From NCBI RefSeq assembly GCF_021018805.1, contig NC_086283.1:14583162-14647161 (forward strand): 64,000 nucleotides of DNA. Direction: 5' to 3'. Source of the DNA: Prinia subflava (lineage: Eukaryota > Chordata > Aves > Passeriformes > Cisticolidae). Below are positions 13,647-28,344 of the stretch, piece by piece; positions within the stretch are counted from its first letter, which is position 1, and each line of letters starts with the position of its first letter. A program made the translations under genes and the position numbers. The notes under the pieces are model-generated. The model had not been told where the DNA came from, ran no database searches, and was given only the letters and a program-made list of their open reading frames with translations.

Positions 13647-15133
13647 TTGTTAAGAAATTACCTGAAAATTACAGCCACAAAATGAAACTTTTGTTTCTGG
13701 TTGCTATCATTTTTTTAAAGGAACATAGTTTGTATTGCTGACAACTAAGCTGTTATGAAGTTCTGGGACTTGGAAGACAGTCCTTCAATAATATGCATAA
13801 AACTCATGGGAGGGAAGGGGAAGCTGAACACTAAAGATCTATTGAAAAAAACAGAGCAGACTTCTGGGATAACAGTGAAGACAGAAAGAAAAAGAGAAAA
13901 AAAATCTGCTGAGGAAGTGGTGCCTTAGTTTTACTCCCCACATATGTAGAGATCCTGCAGTGCTACTAGTTCAGTTTTCTTTGCCTCCTTTTTAAAAACA
14001 GCCAGGGTAGGTATGGAAAAGAATTACAACATTATTCTTCAAAGCCCAAGGGCCACCAAAACTAATCAAATCTTTTTGAGTCAGCAGGACAGTGCATTTG
14101 ATAAAATATTGTCAAGTTTGGGCAGCATAACCTGGACCAGTATGATGGAGAAATATAGGCAAGGACATGCCATGAGAGCCAAGCTGGGATGGAAGCAAGG
14201 GAACTAAAGTGTGGACTCTGTTTCAGAGCAAGGAAATTATTAAGAAGCTTCCCAAAGGCAGAACTAGGTACCCATGACACGCATTATTTAAACATGAATG
14301 GGAGGAAAACATCAGTTAGCTATAACATAAGGGATATTTATTCACTTGCAAAAGGGAACTGCTCTGATTTACAAGATAGAACAGGCAAAAGCCTTGCTTC
14401 ATTACACCTGTGAGACCAAGAAGAGCGGTCTGTTACCTCCTTTGTATTTTAAAGGCAGAAGCTATCCAAACATTTTAGATGAGTATAGAAGCATCTTTTT
14501 CGGACATTTATGTAATATCTTCAGTTTACCAAGATTTCACAGCAAAACAATTAATACATACATATATTATCATGAATTCTTACTGAATTCTTCATGAAAC
14601 AATTCTGAAACTTTTAACTTATTTTAACTCGGGAGAAATATCTTTTTTTCCAATGTTTACTCAGTGTCAACACTGTTACTGGTTCTCTTTGCACTGCCCA
14701 CATTTCTCATTTATGGTATTAATATGACTTTCCTTTTCAATGTCTCCTCTCCTTCCATCTTGCTCCCCCAGTCTTTGTACATCAGTCTGGTTTGCAATGG
14801 TAGATGGACACGGTAACTGTCTTAAAGAAACAATGTATTAACATCAAAGTTTTGTATGCTTTGTATATTTGAATGTTTTAAATACATGTCACTACATGGG
14901 TGCTCAGATGCATGACAAGCACAGTCAGTATGCTTTCCAGACACATTTCTTAACGTACAGGGGACAAAATCCCTGAAGATCTTCATCATTACATAACTAT
15001 GCTAAACGGCCCTTCATATATACATTTGTGCAAAATGCAACTAGCAGCAAACAGCATTTTCTTCCTTATCTTCTACTCCTTCCTTCCTTTTTTATTCTAT
15101 TTTCAGTGGTAAATTTTTAAACTCAGACAGCAA

Positions 15134-15161
15134 ACTAATCAGATAAGACTAATCAGATAAG
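15134..15161. repeat. 14-bp perfect tandem duplication with GATA motifs
   Basis: The unit actaatcagataag occurs twice without mismatch or gap. Each copy holds one AGATAAG, a good match to the GATA-factor consensus WGATAR. Confidence 0.8.
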
Positions 15162-16524
15162 AAAAACATATAATAAAAGACGAGCAAACAATTGATTTTC
15201 ATTTTCCTGGAGAACACAACTAAATAACCCTGAGCATGCCCCACACATCCTTTAAGTAAACCATCAGCCATATTTTGTTTAAATAGTCAATTGAAAAGCA
15301 ATGAGATTAACCTATGGTTGTTGCTACATGTCACTTTAAAATAATTTTTAGTTTTACGTGCAAGCAAAACCAAGATATTTCAGTATTAAAAATGAAATAT
15401 TTAATGAAGAATAACTGCAATATATACTTCTCAGTTTTGCTTCTTTACTTTCTGCAGCAGGCAATCCCAAAATGTATCTTTGACAAAGGAACTTTTCACC
15501 CAGATTTTATACTTGGCTCTAATAGTTAGAATGAATATGCTGGCTTATTCCAAAGCTAGAATAGCCTTGCTGATGAACTCCAATATTATTATCTCAAAAA
15601 TAATATCAGCAGCATGTCTTCACTACCCACACATACTCAGAGGAATATGACTGCTGGTCATGTAACCTCTTCTAAAACTGCATTGAAAGAAAACGTGAAA
15701 CATGCATGTTGGAGGAGTTGTCTTGCAAAAAGGAAGCTCCATGAGCTCCACAAGCAAACAATGTTACTATTCCACCCCATTGCTTTCATCACGACCATTA
15801 TATTACTGTATAATCCAGAGAAGCTGCTGAGAACAGATCATTCTGTGTTAGGAGCCAAGCACTCTGTGTCAGTACAGGAACTCAGAAGTCCCCATGGTGC
15901 CATTAGTTAAAGCCTGCAAAACGAAACAAGACCAAAAAGTGGAGGCAATACCTGCCTGTAAAAGGCAGCCAGTGGCAATTTAGGGGCAAAGCTCCAAACT
16001 CCTAATTCCCAGCCTAAGATTTAATTAATGTCAGATACAAAAGCTTTCAGACTGCTTTTACAATCTAACCAACAAGAGCTAAGGACATGGGTTATGTTTG
16101 CAGAAGTGACCTGAAGCCCCATCATTCAGCATCCGAAATGCTCAAGAGTCAAACTGAAATCAAAGCCTTCAGGAGCTATGACTACTTGAAATGGGATATT
16201 GCTGAACTTTGGTGCTAAACAGCAATTTTTCTTTTCAGTGTGAACTTCTCATTTAAGCATCTATTTTGGAATTAAGGTATGAAAATAAAGAAGAAGGCCA
16301 TCCCCAGTGAAACTACAAGTCATTAATGATTAACCAGTGCATCATAGCCCAAGAGTGGAATGAGAGAAAATATTTTATATTTTAATGTGTACCTTGCTTC
16401 CCTGAAGACTGCAGAACTTCAGCTAAGTTTAACACAGATTTTCCTCTTTATGAGAGGAGCTTCAAGCCTTTAAAAATGCATTTGGGTGTTTTTTAAAGCT
16501 TCTGGCATTTTTAAAGTGTATGCC

Positions 16525-16539
16525 TTTTTTTTTTTTTTT
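16525..16539. repeat. Poly(T) tract
   Basis: Run of 15 T, with no retrotransposon remnant recognised on either side. Confidence 0.85.
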
Positions 16540-17180
16540 CTTCCCTTGTAATATGATAGAAATCCTAATCAAGAAAAAATTATAGCAGAGAAATAATTTA
16601 ATACATCTGTTACTCTGCCAAACTCTCCCACATAGTTTTGATCCAAGTACTGCTGATGAAATACTTCTGTGCACCCTCTGAGATTCAGTTTGGCTCACAC
16701 CTTTAAGTGAAGATAAATATTGGTGAGGAGGTAGAAGAGAGAAACTACTAAGTTTCCATTTATCCACCCAAACATAGCACTCAGATCTCCTAAACCACTC
16801 AGCTTCACGGGAAAGATAAGATTCCTGCTGCTAAGCAGTCCAAATATTTTCCCACCCTCTCCTGAACATGGACAATTCAGGTGCTTACTATGAGACCTGA
16901 TGGTGATGAAAAGGATCTACTTGCAGTTATACACACCAACTCGTGCAGTCCAAAGACAGAGTGACTGCACAGTTCAGGGTGTGCTATTTGCAGCATTGCT
17001 TGGTGCTGAGAATATTTACAATTAGAGAATTAGCAAAGAGATATGATAATATAAAAGTAATAAAATCCCACAGACTGAAAATATGCAGAACTGTTAAAGA
17101 GCCTGTTGGAAGGCCAGGATATAGAGGAGGAAAACTTGCCAGAAATAAGCATGAATTTTAGTGTTCTTTACTGGTTTAAG

Positions 17181-17198
17181 AAAAAAAAAAAAAAAAAA
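17181..17198. repeat. Poly(A) tract
   Basis: Run of 18 A. No polyadenylation signal, target duplication or recognisable parent sequence upstream supports a processed copy. Confidence 0.85.
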
Positions 17199-20100
17199 GA
17201 CCTTTAATTATTTAAAAGCAAGTATGTATTTTGCCCAATGAAATCAGAGCCTAAAGAAACAGGGATCAGAAAGGATGAGGTCAGTCTAATGGTTGTTTGT
17301 TTTGTTTACACACAATGCAACTCGATGGCCTAAAACCTACTCAGGAATCTGCAAGAAAAGAGTGAGGTATTCTTAAATGAAAGTTATATTATTACAACAA
17401 ATGCCATAAAATGTACCCTGAGCTCATTCAGTACCTTTCAAATATAAGTCTGTGGCTGGGTTGTTACAGGTAAACAAATAAAAACTAAGAACTGCAATAT
17501 TATTTTAGACATGTACAGTGTAGAATGCAAACTGCAGGGATATTAACTGTGTCAATATTTACCCCAAAGGCCACTTAGCAAGTTGCACTTGTTTTCAGGA
17601 AAGCAAGCAGTGAATATTTGGAAACAGTATTGTCTCTTTTTTTCTCCCTGCAGAAGAAGCATCTGTTCTTGGCAAGGAAGGATAACCACAGTGAGACACA
17701 GCCGTGTTGCAAACACTCATTAGGTTAGGTTAGGGAGAAATGTGAGTTCAGCATGGAATGCTGACACTTTACCCTCCCACCAAATAGAAAATTCCCATCA
17801 AAGCTTCTTTCAAATGGAGTTATGGGGAATAGCACAGTGACAAAACCATTCAGTTTTTAAAAAGACCCAATAATTCTGGCTTCCATTTAAGAGTGCAAAA
17901 AAGTTTAGAAATACTCTTTAAAGAGTGAAAAAAGCAGCTATAAAAGGCCTTGTGGGGGAGAACTCAAAAAGTTCCTTTTGAAATGGTCAGGAGGAGCTTG
18001 GTGAACTTCACAAAACAGAATCTTTCCTAATTTCTCCCAGAAAATACTTTGTGCAAACTGACATCCTCAAAATTTCTTTCACTGCTGACTAGGAAGACAC
18101 TTTCCCCGACACCCTGAACTTAAGCACCAGGGCTGGTAGGATGTTCACCGATGCAATTACCATAAAGCAGTGCAAAAGGCATGACCAGTTTAAGAGACTG
18201 CCCAAGATGAAATCTTCCCCCCATCAATCCTCTGCTGGGGGAGAGGAGGGGAAAGCAGGGGGAAAGGGTAACCAATACCTGGGACTGTGCAGAAGGAGAC
18301 AGGCAGAACTTTGTCTCTCCAATTTACCAAATGGCAAGGCTTTAACTATTTCTTCACAGGATCTGCATGTTTCTAACTCTTTTCCCATAAGTACAAATGG
18401 GTAACATTTTCTTATTATAAAAGAAGATATTGCTCTGCTCCTACAAGACCGGAGATGGATAGGGCAGGTTGCCATGTGAAGTTTAATTACATTTTCTGCA
18501 CTCAGATAAAAGATGTGAAATTCAGCATCACAATGCATCCTTTCCCTACTAAAGGCAAAAACTCTGTAAATCCAGCACCAAGGGCACAGGCTGTCTCTCA
18601 CCAATGCCTCACGTTCTGACTGCCACATTTAACTGCTGCATATACTAAGCACATGCACCTGTGCTCCCCTCACTATCAGAAACCACTATCTTCTGCAGGT
18701 AAAAATCATGTGGAGAAGGCATCCCTTCTCAGATGGTAAGAATCTGATTTGTGACCAGCCACCACAAGAAAAAAAGCCTCAAAAGATGTAAAACTACACC
18801 AGGTCTAAATTTTTTTCAAAATAATTTTTTTACTCCAAGCTGCATTCAACTCTCTAGACATTCAGCAACACATTGAGAAACAACCCAAAACCAGAGTGGT
18901 TCTTCCTTACCAGTTTCCCAAAAGCTGACAGCCACTTCCAGGATCAAGATAAGGAGGACAAAAAGGTCTTTATTACTGGATGTTTCATGTTTTTACTCTG
19001 TTTTATTTGATATGAGAGGTGCAGCTGAAAATGGGGCAGGGTCACAACCAGGCAAGAATCTTCACATACAGGGCACTTCTAATTGCAGAGCTTTCCCACT
19101 CTTTCCCTGCTGCCCATCCCTAGCAGCCATTACAAGTCTCACAAAGTCAGTGTTGCTAAACTTGTGTAATAACTCACTGTCACCTCTTTTCCATGGCAGA
19201 AAACAGAAAAGTCTCTCCCAAGTGAAAATGGATGTAAAGCCTTTGTTAGGCTATGACATCCTTAAGTCCTGCTGTTCCTCTGCCTCTCAAGCCAAGCCCA
19301 CAGAGCTCTGAAGTCCTTTGTACTTTCATCATTACACAGATACACTCGTTCACTTTACCTCATTTTTAAAAATACTTTTTTTTTTCTTTTCATCTTTACC
19401 TTATGTCTTCTCTTTTCATTTTAGAAATGCTCCCTTGTCCAGGCTACTCCGTTGTGGATTCTGACTCAAATGAAATATTTATGGCTCTAAATATTCTCTA
19501 ACATCCAGCACCACAGGCCATCTCCATGGCTGTAGACTTTCCACTAGGCTTGTTACATTAAGGCAGTGTAAGCCTCAGATCACAGATCCCCAGTCTCTTT
19601 GTAGTCAGAGCTTGGCTGAGATGACTGGAAATTATGTCTACCACTGGCGTAAGCTCTTCCTCCTCTGTTCAGATAGTGCAGGGCTGAAAACAGCTCCTAA
19701 CCTTCCACTCTCTCCAGATCACCTTCTCCTGTCTTACTCTTTCCAGCACCGAGTCTGCTCTAAGATGTTCAGCTGATGTCAGAGCAAGGCACTGGTTCTG
19801 CTCTGCACTCCTCCATCCGAAGGGATGGCTTCCTCTTAGCAGCCACGTTCCTACATAGCTGTGATGCAAACAGCATTTGCAAACAGCAAACTTTTTGCTA
19901 GACCTAGCAAAGAAATTAAGATTTTCTATTATGCAGCATAGTAACCTGAAACCTGGTAACCTGGTAAATCATCCTGAACAGGACTAGTCCCTCAAAAGGG
20001 TGGGCAGCACTTCACAAATATATCACAGAGCATTAAGAGAGTGGTCTTAAGAATTTTAAAGTAAATGTTAAAAAGTTTAAACTGTTCTTGAATATAAAAA

Positions 20101-20348
20101 CACATCTCTCCTGATAACAGAGCTAATTTTAATACTTTAACTAGTGTCAGAACCAGTGATCTTATTCATGGGTGCAAATCACGATGTAAATACTTTTTGA
20201 AGGAATTTTGGCAGGGATTATGAAGAACCCTGCAGGACTTTTGATGCAATAGACCAGCTCCCTCAAAGAGCAGCACCAACTTTCAACTTTGTCATATCTA
20301 GGATCAGTAGAAAACTAGTCATTTTTCTGATCATCAAAGTTTCAGCAG

Positions 20349-20950
20349 TGTCATGGTTTGATCACAGCCAACAACTAAATACCACACATCCACTTGCTTG
20401 ACTTTCCCCACTCTGCTGGGATGTGAAAGGAAAAAAGAAAAAAAAGGTAAAACATGTGGGCTGAGACAAGAATGGTTTGGTAATTGAAATGAAGATATAA
20501 TAATAATAGTAACAATAAAAATAATAATAATGGAGACAGCTAAAAGAGAGAGAAGTAAAGCTCGAGAAACAAAAGAGAAGCACAATACAGATGCTCACCA
20601 CCTGCTGACCAATCTAGAACATCCAAGACAGCCTGACCCCAAACCGTGAGGTAGAAACTGCTGGCCAACTGCTCCAAGTTTATACACTGAGCATGGTGTA
20701 TTACAGTGTGGAATATCCCTGTGGTCAGTTTGAGTCAGCTGTCCTGGATGTGTTCCCTTCCAACCTCTTGTACACCTGCTCACTGACAGTGCATGGGAAA
20801 TAGAAAATCCCTTGGCTTGGGGTAAGCACTACTGAGCAACAACCAAAACATCAGTGTGTCATCAACACTATTCTCATACTAAATTCCAAAGACAGCACTG
20901 TACCAGGTACCAGGTAGAAAATTAACTCTATCTCAGCAGAATCCAGGACA
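20349..20950 (-). mobile_element. Solo LTR, avian ERVL type
   Basis: A 602-bp solo long terminal repeat bounded by TG and CA. Read on the minus strand it begins TGTCCTGGATTC and continues with the 'gatagagttaattttct', 'agtatgagaata' and 'acactgatgttttggttgtt' blocks that I recall from widespread avian ERVL LTRs. A TATA-like TATAAA lies on the minus strand at 20679-20684. Flanking pentamers are agcag (left) and aacag (right), a 4-of-5 match consistent with a decayed 5-bp target duplication. No internal retroviral sequence is present, so this is the product of LTR-LTR recombination. The short open frames inside it are not genes. Confidence 0.85.
20496..20532. repeat. (TAA)n microsatellite inside the ERVL LTR
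   Basis: Imperfect TAA/ATA triplets within the solo LTR. My recollection of related copies also shows a short AAT-rich run at this place, so it is probably an expansion of an element-encoded seed. Confidence 0.8.
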
Positions 20951-23900
20951 AACAGGAAAAACATCCTTTTGACTTAATCTTATAAATAATACATCATTTT
21001 CCAGGGGAGAAAATAATTATGAAGCATAAAAACACTAAAGAAAGGCAAACTCTACACATCAGGTATGAACAGTTTCCAAAGATTTGCCATTTGGAATATA
21101 AACAGTCTTCAATCCCTCACTTTATTAAAAAAAATGCCTCTTTGTCCTTTCTTGTCTTCAAAAGCAGCTGTAAATATTTGCTAAATGTCACCGATAATCT
21201 CACTATAAATCCTCACCAGAATTCTCTTTGACTGGATAATAACACACCATATGAGAATGAGAAAGCATGATGGACCACTAGATACTATACCATCCAAATT
21301 ATCTCTTGCTTGGACCTATCCACTCTTCTGTAAGCCAGTCCTGTACTCATTCCAGACTCTTTGCAGCATGGTCAATCCTTTTGCTTTGACCCTCATAGCA
21401 AAGACCTCTCATTTGGACTAAGGCAACACTTTAATGCAGTATTTCATGAAACAGATTCCCTGAAGTTAGCATTTCAGGTGAAAATATCATTATCTAATTA
21501 TTTATTTGTATTTCATTTTTTTTTCCTTTAGGTGTGATTTTGAGGAATTCAGGAGCTCTAGATCAAAGGAAGTGCACAGTACTCTATCATTTCAACACAT
21601 TTTTTTTGGTACTGCAGCTCTTTTGTCCATCATACCCTGTTGTGGTGCACTTCCTCCCTTTCTTTAAAACAGAAGGGGAGGAAAAGTGTAGTGCCCAGAA
21701 CTCACTTCTCTAACATAAATTCAGAAACAGCTGACAAGCAATTGAATGACAGACTTGTGCCAAAGTAGTTCTTTTAGAAGGGACAAGATCTCATTGGATG
21801 TTTTTGGAACAAGAATCAGCCTGTCCTTACCTTACAGCAGTATGGATATTGCACATAAATTAGTGCTACTTGTTGATGGTTTGGCACCTGAAGGGGAAAG
21901 TTGTTGCTCAAGCAATTCACAATAAGTCTCCTATTTCAATACCACTTCACAAGGTCTCTCTTATTTATTGGGTTGCCACCACAAAGGTTATTACCTAAAT
22001 CAATTTTTATTAATACTCAAGGAAACAACACAAAATCAAATAGAAATACCTTGTGGAAAACCCCGAACTATTGATGTGAAGAACAATCTAAAATTATTAG
22101 CTAAATCACCTTAATAGACAGCCCTCCAAACTGGAAATTCATAGGTTTATACAATTTATCTATCCACTGATGCAAAGGAGTTATATATAGTGTACATGGA
22201 TTTAAAATCTTGCTTTTTATGGGAGCAAATGTTTATTTTCTTCTACTTGAAAAAGCTAGAATCAAGACCTTGTGCTATACCCAGCATCCAAACATCCATT
22301 TCCCCTTTTTAAAGCTTCTAACTTGTTATGTAAGTAGAAAAACAATTATTGTTGCACTGTGGCCTTGTACACAGCAAATTCAGGAGGAGGGAGAAAGCAA
22401 TAGCATCTCACTCTTCTGGCCATGGAGATGTTCACTCCAAATTTCAGGTCCTCTTCCTTCTCAGTGGCTGCTTCTCCCGCAGCAGGTCAGACCCTGTTTT
22501 TTTCATGCAGTAGCTTTTCCCTGAGGACATCTGCACATCTGAAGGAAGGGGCTGCTACAAACATGGCCCGTCTCTGGTGCGGTTTGGTGGGATTCTTCAC
22601 AGGCTTGACAAACCAACTTTGAGCTGAAGAATCCTCCAAGCTCCTGTGTGTGTAACAACCCGATCTCTTTTGAAAGGTGACTGCCAGGGCGTAAAGGCTG
22701 GATGCACTTTGCATTCCTTGCTTTTTTACTGTATTGATGCAGATTTTGTTTCCTTTAAAGAACAAGACAGGCTTGCTTGCTTCAAAAAAAGAACACGCAA
22801 CGTATTTGTGTAAATCAGGCCATGTGTTAAACATTCAGAGAGCAGCATAACAAAAAGCAGGTGCTATAAGGAGCTCTCAAATTTTCCACAAAAGCACCAG
22901 CAATAATTTATTTGTAACTACAGTTCATCCCACTTAGCTTGTTTTCCAGAAAGTAGTTCACTTGTTGGTCTGACATAGGCCCTAAACTGAGCACTTTCTC
23001 TTATCCTCTTTGTCACAGTGGTTGTTCTCATACTCTGAAAGGTCCATTTCTGCTTTTGTTTTTTGAATAGGACAGAGAGAAGGACCACAGACAAATAGGA
23101 GTTTTGAGCACTGTCTGGTAATCTTGGCTGTGAGAAATGGAGGATAATAAGGCATAAAATACTTTGGAACTCCCCTCCCATGAGCCCTGCAGCCCCTAAG
23201 AGATTAATAAAATCAAGAGTACAATTTATAAATGCTGAAATATTCTGTTATCACTAAAAAATAATGAAGTAAAAGACCTCTGCACTCTGTGAACTTTCTG
23301 TTGATGCATTTCAACTCTTTCCACGACTTGAGATCCATGGTGCTAAAATGCTGCGATTTCCTGAGACATTCAGATCCTTTTGTCATTGCTGTATTTTTGA
23401 CATTGCTTTATTTTTGATGTTGAGCTGAAATCGCAAAGCTGCACTTTGCAGCTCTGCTGAACTCTTTCTAGTTTACATGGAGAGAAACAAAAGTAAAAAA
23501 CTGACCTCATTTAAGTGCCTAACCTGAGAGCTGAGCTCCTCTGAACATCTGGTCCTCTATGCCTGGCCAGAACTTTTTCCAGTAAGATCTGAATAAAATA
23601 GGTGACATTGCTTTCACTTATGTTTAAACCCCTAAGCCCATCCACTTTACAACCACTGTGATAGAACCAGACAGATCATTCTCCAAAGGCAGTTCAGTGA
23701 TTTTAAAGATGATTTCAGTCAGAAGTTTGGATTATTTAAACATACAATTGTTAGTGTGCATGGACCCCATCTCACACCTTTGGAGCAGTTGAAGACTATG
23801 GGGCTCCTCTGACAGATGAAAATTGAAGCCGTAATTGCAGGACTCTCGCCTTTGAAATCAAGAGCTTCCCAGTGCTCAGTTTGCAGCAGACCACCATAGG

Positions 23901-26900
23901 GAAACTGAGAAGACAAAGGACAAAGTCCATCCAGAGGACAACATAAGAGCTCCCACAGAGCACCTATGTGTATGCCTGTCTAACAAGGACTGGCAGCAGA
24001 AAGCTATCAAAGAAATGCTGTCACAATAATGAGACAAGCAAACAGAGACAGAGGTCTTTTCTAGAAAGTAATCAGTTTTTAAAACAACACAACACTTTCT
24101 ACTTCAGTTTACTTCTACATTTACAAGCTGACGAAGCTATAAATTTGAAGAGAACTGTCTTCCATCCTACTTTGATAAATAGATTGCAGACAGTATGACA
24201 GCTTTTTGAAATTAAGGACCTGACTTTCATCAAGAAAGATTTCACAGAAATATCCCCCTCAGCAAACTTAACCTGAACTTTCTCAGTCATAAGCACAAAG
24301 CCATGCATCCATCCTTCAGGAAGTATTTGCTCTGTCCAAAACATTTTTTTTCTCTGTAGTAATTCCTGTCATAAACTCATTCTATTGCTGGTGATGATTA
24401 TATTTCAGCTATTACTTGTTTTTTGGGCAACAGTCCTTAGATTGCCCTCCACAGAGGAGTAGTGTTTGCTGTAGATTCATTAGACAATGAGTCAAAGTGC
24501 TACTTCAGCCTACTGAAATGCTTCCTTAGATACACACTTTGAGACAATAAAGGGCTATGAAATTATAGTTTATAGCTTTTAACAAGCAGGTTCTTGATAA
24601 GCTTGCAAATAACTCTTCTTTTCAACATGAAAATGGGAAATAGTACCACACCCCAAGATTTTAAGAGCAAGATAGGTGTATAATCCAACCAAATGGATTA
24701 GGTGACTCTTAGACATTAGCAAATGTCACATTACTGTTATCCAGACAAAGTCTTGGGACCATAAGATGGCCAACACACCAGTTCCTATGGGGCATCTTCC
24801 ATCTCCTCCTAAAGCACCCATCCATGCTCCAAGCTAAGCTCAAATATTTTGAGAGAGATTAAACTTGTGAGAGAGTTATTCCCACCATAAAATACCTGAG
24901 TTGCCAGACTGTTTCTTATTCTGCTCAAAATGCTGAAAGGTTTTGAATGTTTTAAGCACAGCTGGTCATCAAACCTTCATCTCTCCACATCCCCAACACA
25001 CGGGCTAGATATTGGGCTGCTGTCTGTTAATCAATAACTTTTGAACATAAGCTTCTCCAACCCCTTCGATCTCTTCTTGGACTTTTAAAACACAGGCAGT
25101 GAAATGTCTAGAAGACACAGACAGCTGCTTGTTGTCTGTGTCCTTGTGGGGTGAGGACTTCTCTGGGAACATACAGGACGTATGATGCAAAGACTGCTTG
25201 GGTACTTGGGGTATTCAGTAGGAGACTTGTGGCCTGCACACTGTCAGCCATAGAGGGGCACCTAAACAACACTGATTGTTGAAATACTTGGAGGAATCTC
25301 TTTTCAGCCTCTTTGTGCTCTGGTTTGCTAGGAATAATACAGAGAATAGCACTTTCCGGCCTCGCAGTGTGGTTTGCAAGGACAAAGAAATCTACTAAGC
25401 TCAATTCTGTGAGTTAGAATATCAAAGATTGATTTGAAGAATCAATCACTCCAAACCTATTTTTCACCCAAAGCATCTGCTCTCAAAAGAAGAAATGAGC
25501 TACATATATTTTACATCAGCTTGTGCACAAAGAAAGACACAGTAAGTGGATGGAGACACTTCACACGGAAGCATACAAATTAGCTCACTGTGGGAGTGAG
25601 GGAGATGAAAATAACTCTCAGAGTTAAGGAATGACCCCCAGGCCAGTCCAGCACAGGAAACATCATCCAATCTGCAAAAGTAGCACCTGCATCTCCAAAA
25701 AGTGAAAGAGCCCTTTTCCCAGCAGAAGCTAAAATATATATTTCCTGAATAACTCAAAGGTAAATGCATTTTGGAAGGGAAGATGGGGTGACTGAAGAGA
25801 AACCCCAGAAAGTTGCAAGTCATCAGGTGTAATAGCTGAGATTCTCTTCTAGGAATTCTCTGCATAAAGAGTGTCTGAGATGTAGGGCATGTGGAAGGAC
25901 ACAAGGAACTCCCCTGAGTACACAGAAAGATACTTTTTAGATCAGTGGATTTATATCAAGTGCAGTTTTGTTTCATTCCTTCTCCTATAATTTGCAGCTT
26001 GGATCTAGTTTGAAATTTGGGGCTTTGGGCATGTTTTAGGTTCTTTTATTCCCAGTTTCACCTTGCAGTCTGAGTTGAAGAGAATTTTCTGATGCCTGGC
26101 TAGCATCAAGACAGGATATAAAAATGCTTAAAGCCACGTATTAGTGCAACAGCTGCACAGCTCTCCTGCACATTTCTCCCAAGTGTGAAAATATTAGCTG
26201 TGTAGTGACAGGAGAGGAGGAACTGCCTGCCAGTGCTCAGAGATTGATGAGAAAGCCCTCTGGTATGGGGTAAGGCAATCAGACCATATCTGAATCCCAG
26301 GGAACCGTTTGCAACAGTGGGCAATATTATTGAAAGATAAAGCCACTGGGCTTGCACAGTTGTGCTTTATAGAAACAATTTGCAGCTTACAAGCCTCAAC
26401 ATTGTGGTTTCTGTCCTGCAGGGTGAGAATTTGTTTCTATCAGGTTTGCTACATTTTTTTAGCAGGAGTCCTAACTTGTCTCACCGCTCAGTCACAAACA
26501 AGTTACTTGGGAGCAGCAAGCTACTGCATGTCAAATAACCAAGTGTGCTTAGCCTTCCTTCATCCAGCTGCTTTGAATGCTCCTGAACTTGCTAAGATAC
26601 ATTTGGTCAGTCATGCCTTAACTTGTAAGTATCCTCAAGACTTTGTTGCAGCACATCAGTCTCCAAAAAGCTCATCCAGCTTTAATGTTGAGCCTAAACG
26701 TCAAGAATTATCCCTGTGCTCTTTCTGCTCCCAAATTATATTTGACACATGATGTTACAATTTTCAAGCTAAGTTGTTTCCTTTCGGCATTCACAAGTAG
26801 TCTTAAAGCTCCACAGTTAAATCTGTCATGGCATGATCACATCCTAACAGAATCATCAGCTCAGAACCATCCTCTCCCAGTGGTAACTGAATAGTATTCC

Positions 26901-28344
26901 TACAGCAGGACAGCAGATTATTTAGAGGGAAATGCAGAATTAAAGTATTTTTTGCTTCTTAAAATACAGCTCACCAGAGGGAAATCAAAAGAGGACTGTT
27001 ATGGCTGCAGTCAAGTGATTAAAGGAAGAGTGGTGATATCCTAGTTTATGCAAGTTGTTTTGTCCTCTAAATTGTTCATAAAAACTCCATTTCATCTTCA
27101 TATTATTCTCTAATTATTTTACACAACCAGACTCTTGAATTAAATGCTATCATGCACCAGGACCAGGTAACAATTGTACAGACTGAGTGGGAGAACCAAG
27201 TTATGAGCAAATGTACAAGTTAATACATATGAAAATCTTTATGAATTTTAAGCATTGTTGAAGTCCCAGCAGTCATATGCACACAGGAAAAAAGGGCATA
27301 ATCCATAATCCTTCATGTACAGAGGAATTTACATGTCCTCTTTCACTTGTAAGAAACTAGTTTTCTATGAATTAGTGAGCTCTAATCAGTAGGCTCTAAT
27401 ATCCCAGTAACCTACTGCACAAATTTTGTGTCAACACATTAGGATTATTATTGCATTTGCACAAACATTGTCACAGAGTTTTGATGGTTTTAATTGAGAC
27501 ATGCTTTCTCTGATTATATTTTAACAAGATTTATGAATAAATACCACAGCAAGAAGTCTGCAACATCTGGATGAGTCTCACTCAGAACCATTATGACAGC
27601 ATTTATTTTATCAGAATCACTGGAAAATACTCTTATCTCTGGTTACATGACAAGCAGCAAGAATTCAATCTGTGTGTCTTGTGTGTAGGCTGATTGCTAT
27701 CCCTTTAATAGCCTGCATTGCTAAGAGTTGTGCAGCTTGAACTGTTTGAAAGTCTTTTCTCTCCATAATGGAACAAAAAAAGGCTTCCCACCCTCCACTC
27801 GCCCAAATTTAACCACTTCTCTCCCTTCCAGTGAAGCTGCATGCTTCTAGGGGAGCTAAATCCCAGCACGCCCTTTTAGAGACTGATGCTGTCAGTCCTA
27901 GATCAAGTCACATGTAAATGTAATGGTCAAAGGTGACACTGAAAGTAGTAATCACAGCCAGAGAAATTAAAAATAGAGGGACATTTAGTCAGCAACCCAG
28001 TCTTCCCTTTCTCTTTAACAGCATAAGCCCATAGAGAAATAAGGAAAAAGACAAGTCCACTTTGTAATTCTCCTTAATCATTAACAGAAGAAAATACATT
28101 CCAAGAGCAATGTATAACATGGATATACAATTCAATTGTTTACAAAAAAACATCTTTCCTACAACATTGTAAATTCTACCATTGGCTTGTTAGCATGTCT
28201 TGTTTAGCTGTTGTATGAGATAGTAAATCTCTGCAATGAATGAGCAGGAGTAAAGCTACAGGAGAAATGGTTACCAAACCAAAGAACATCCTACCTACTG
28301 ATGTCCAAGATAAGTGACATGCAACTTAATATTTTTATAATATT

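Larger units (their letters stand above)
9991..20348. other. Non-coding unique DNA, no gene seen
   Basis: No coding region, RNA gene or interspersed repeat is recognised. Small features are a (GAAA)n tract at 13631-13646, a T15 run at 16525-16539, an A18 run at 17181-17198, a perfect 14-bp tandem duplication at 15134-15161 and an X-box-like site at 10431-10452. The longest open frames (128 and 134 codons near 12.4-12.8 and 18.2-18.6 kb) have no protein-like features and no splice-site framing. Confidence 0.6.

Noticed and set aside
16943..17198. 72-codon frame followed by an A18 tract, as a processed retrocopy
   Set aside because: No recognisable parent protein, no polyadenylation signal before the tract and no target-site duplication found.
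26309..26752. 147-codon open frame, the longest outside the retroviral element
   Set aside because: No domain, no biased codon pattern, no splice framing; this length is expected by chance in 64 kb over six frames.
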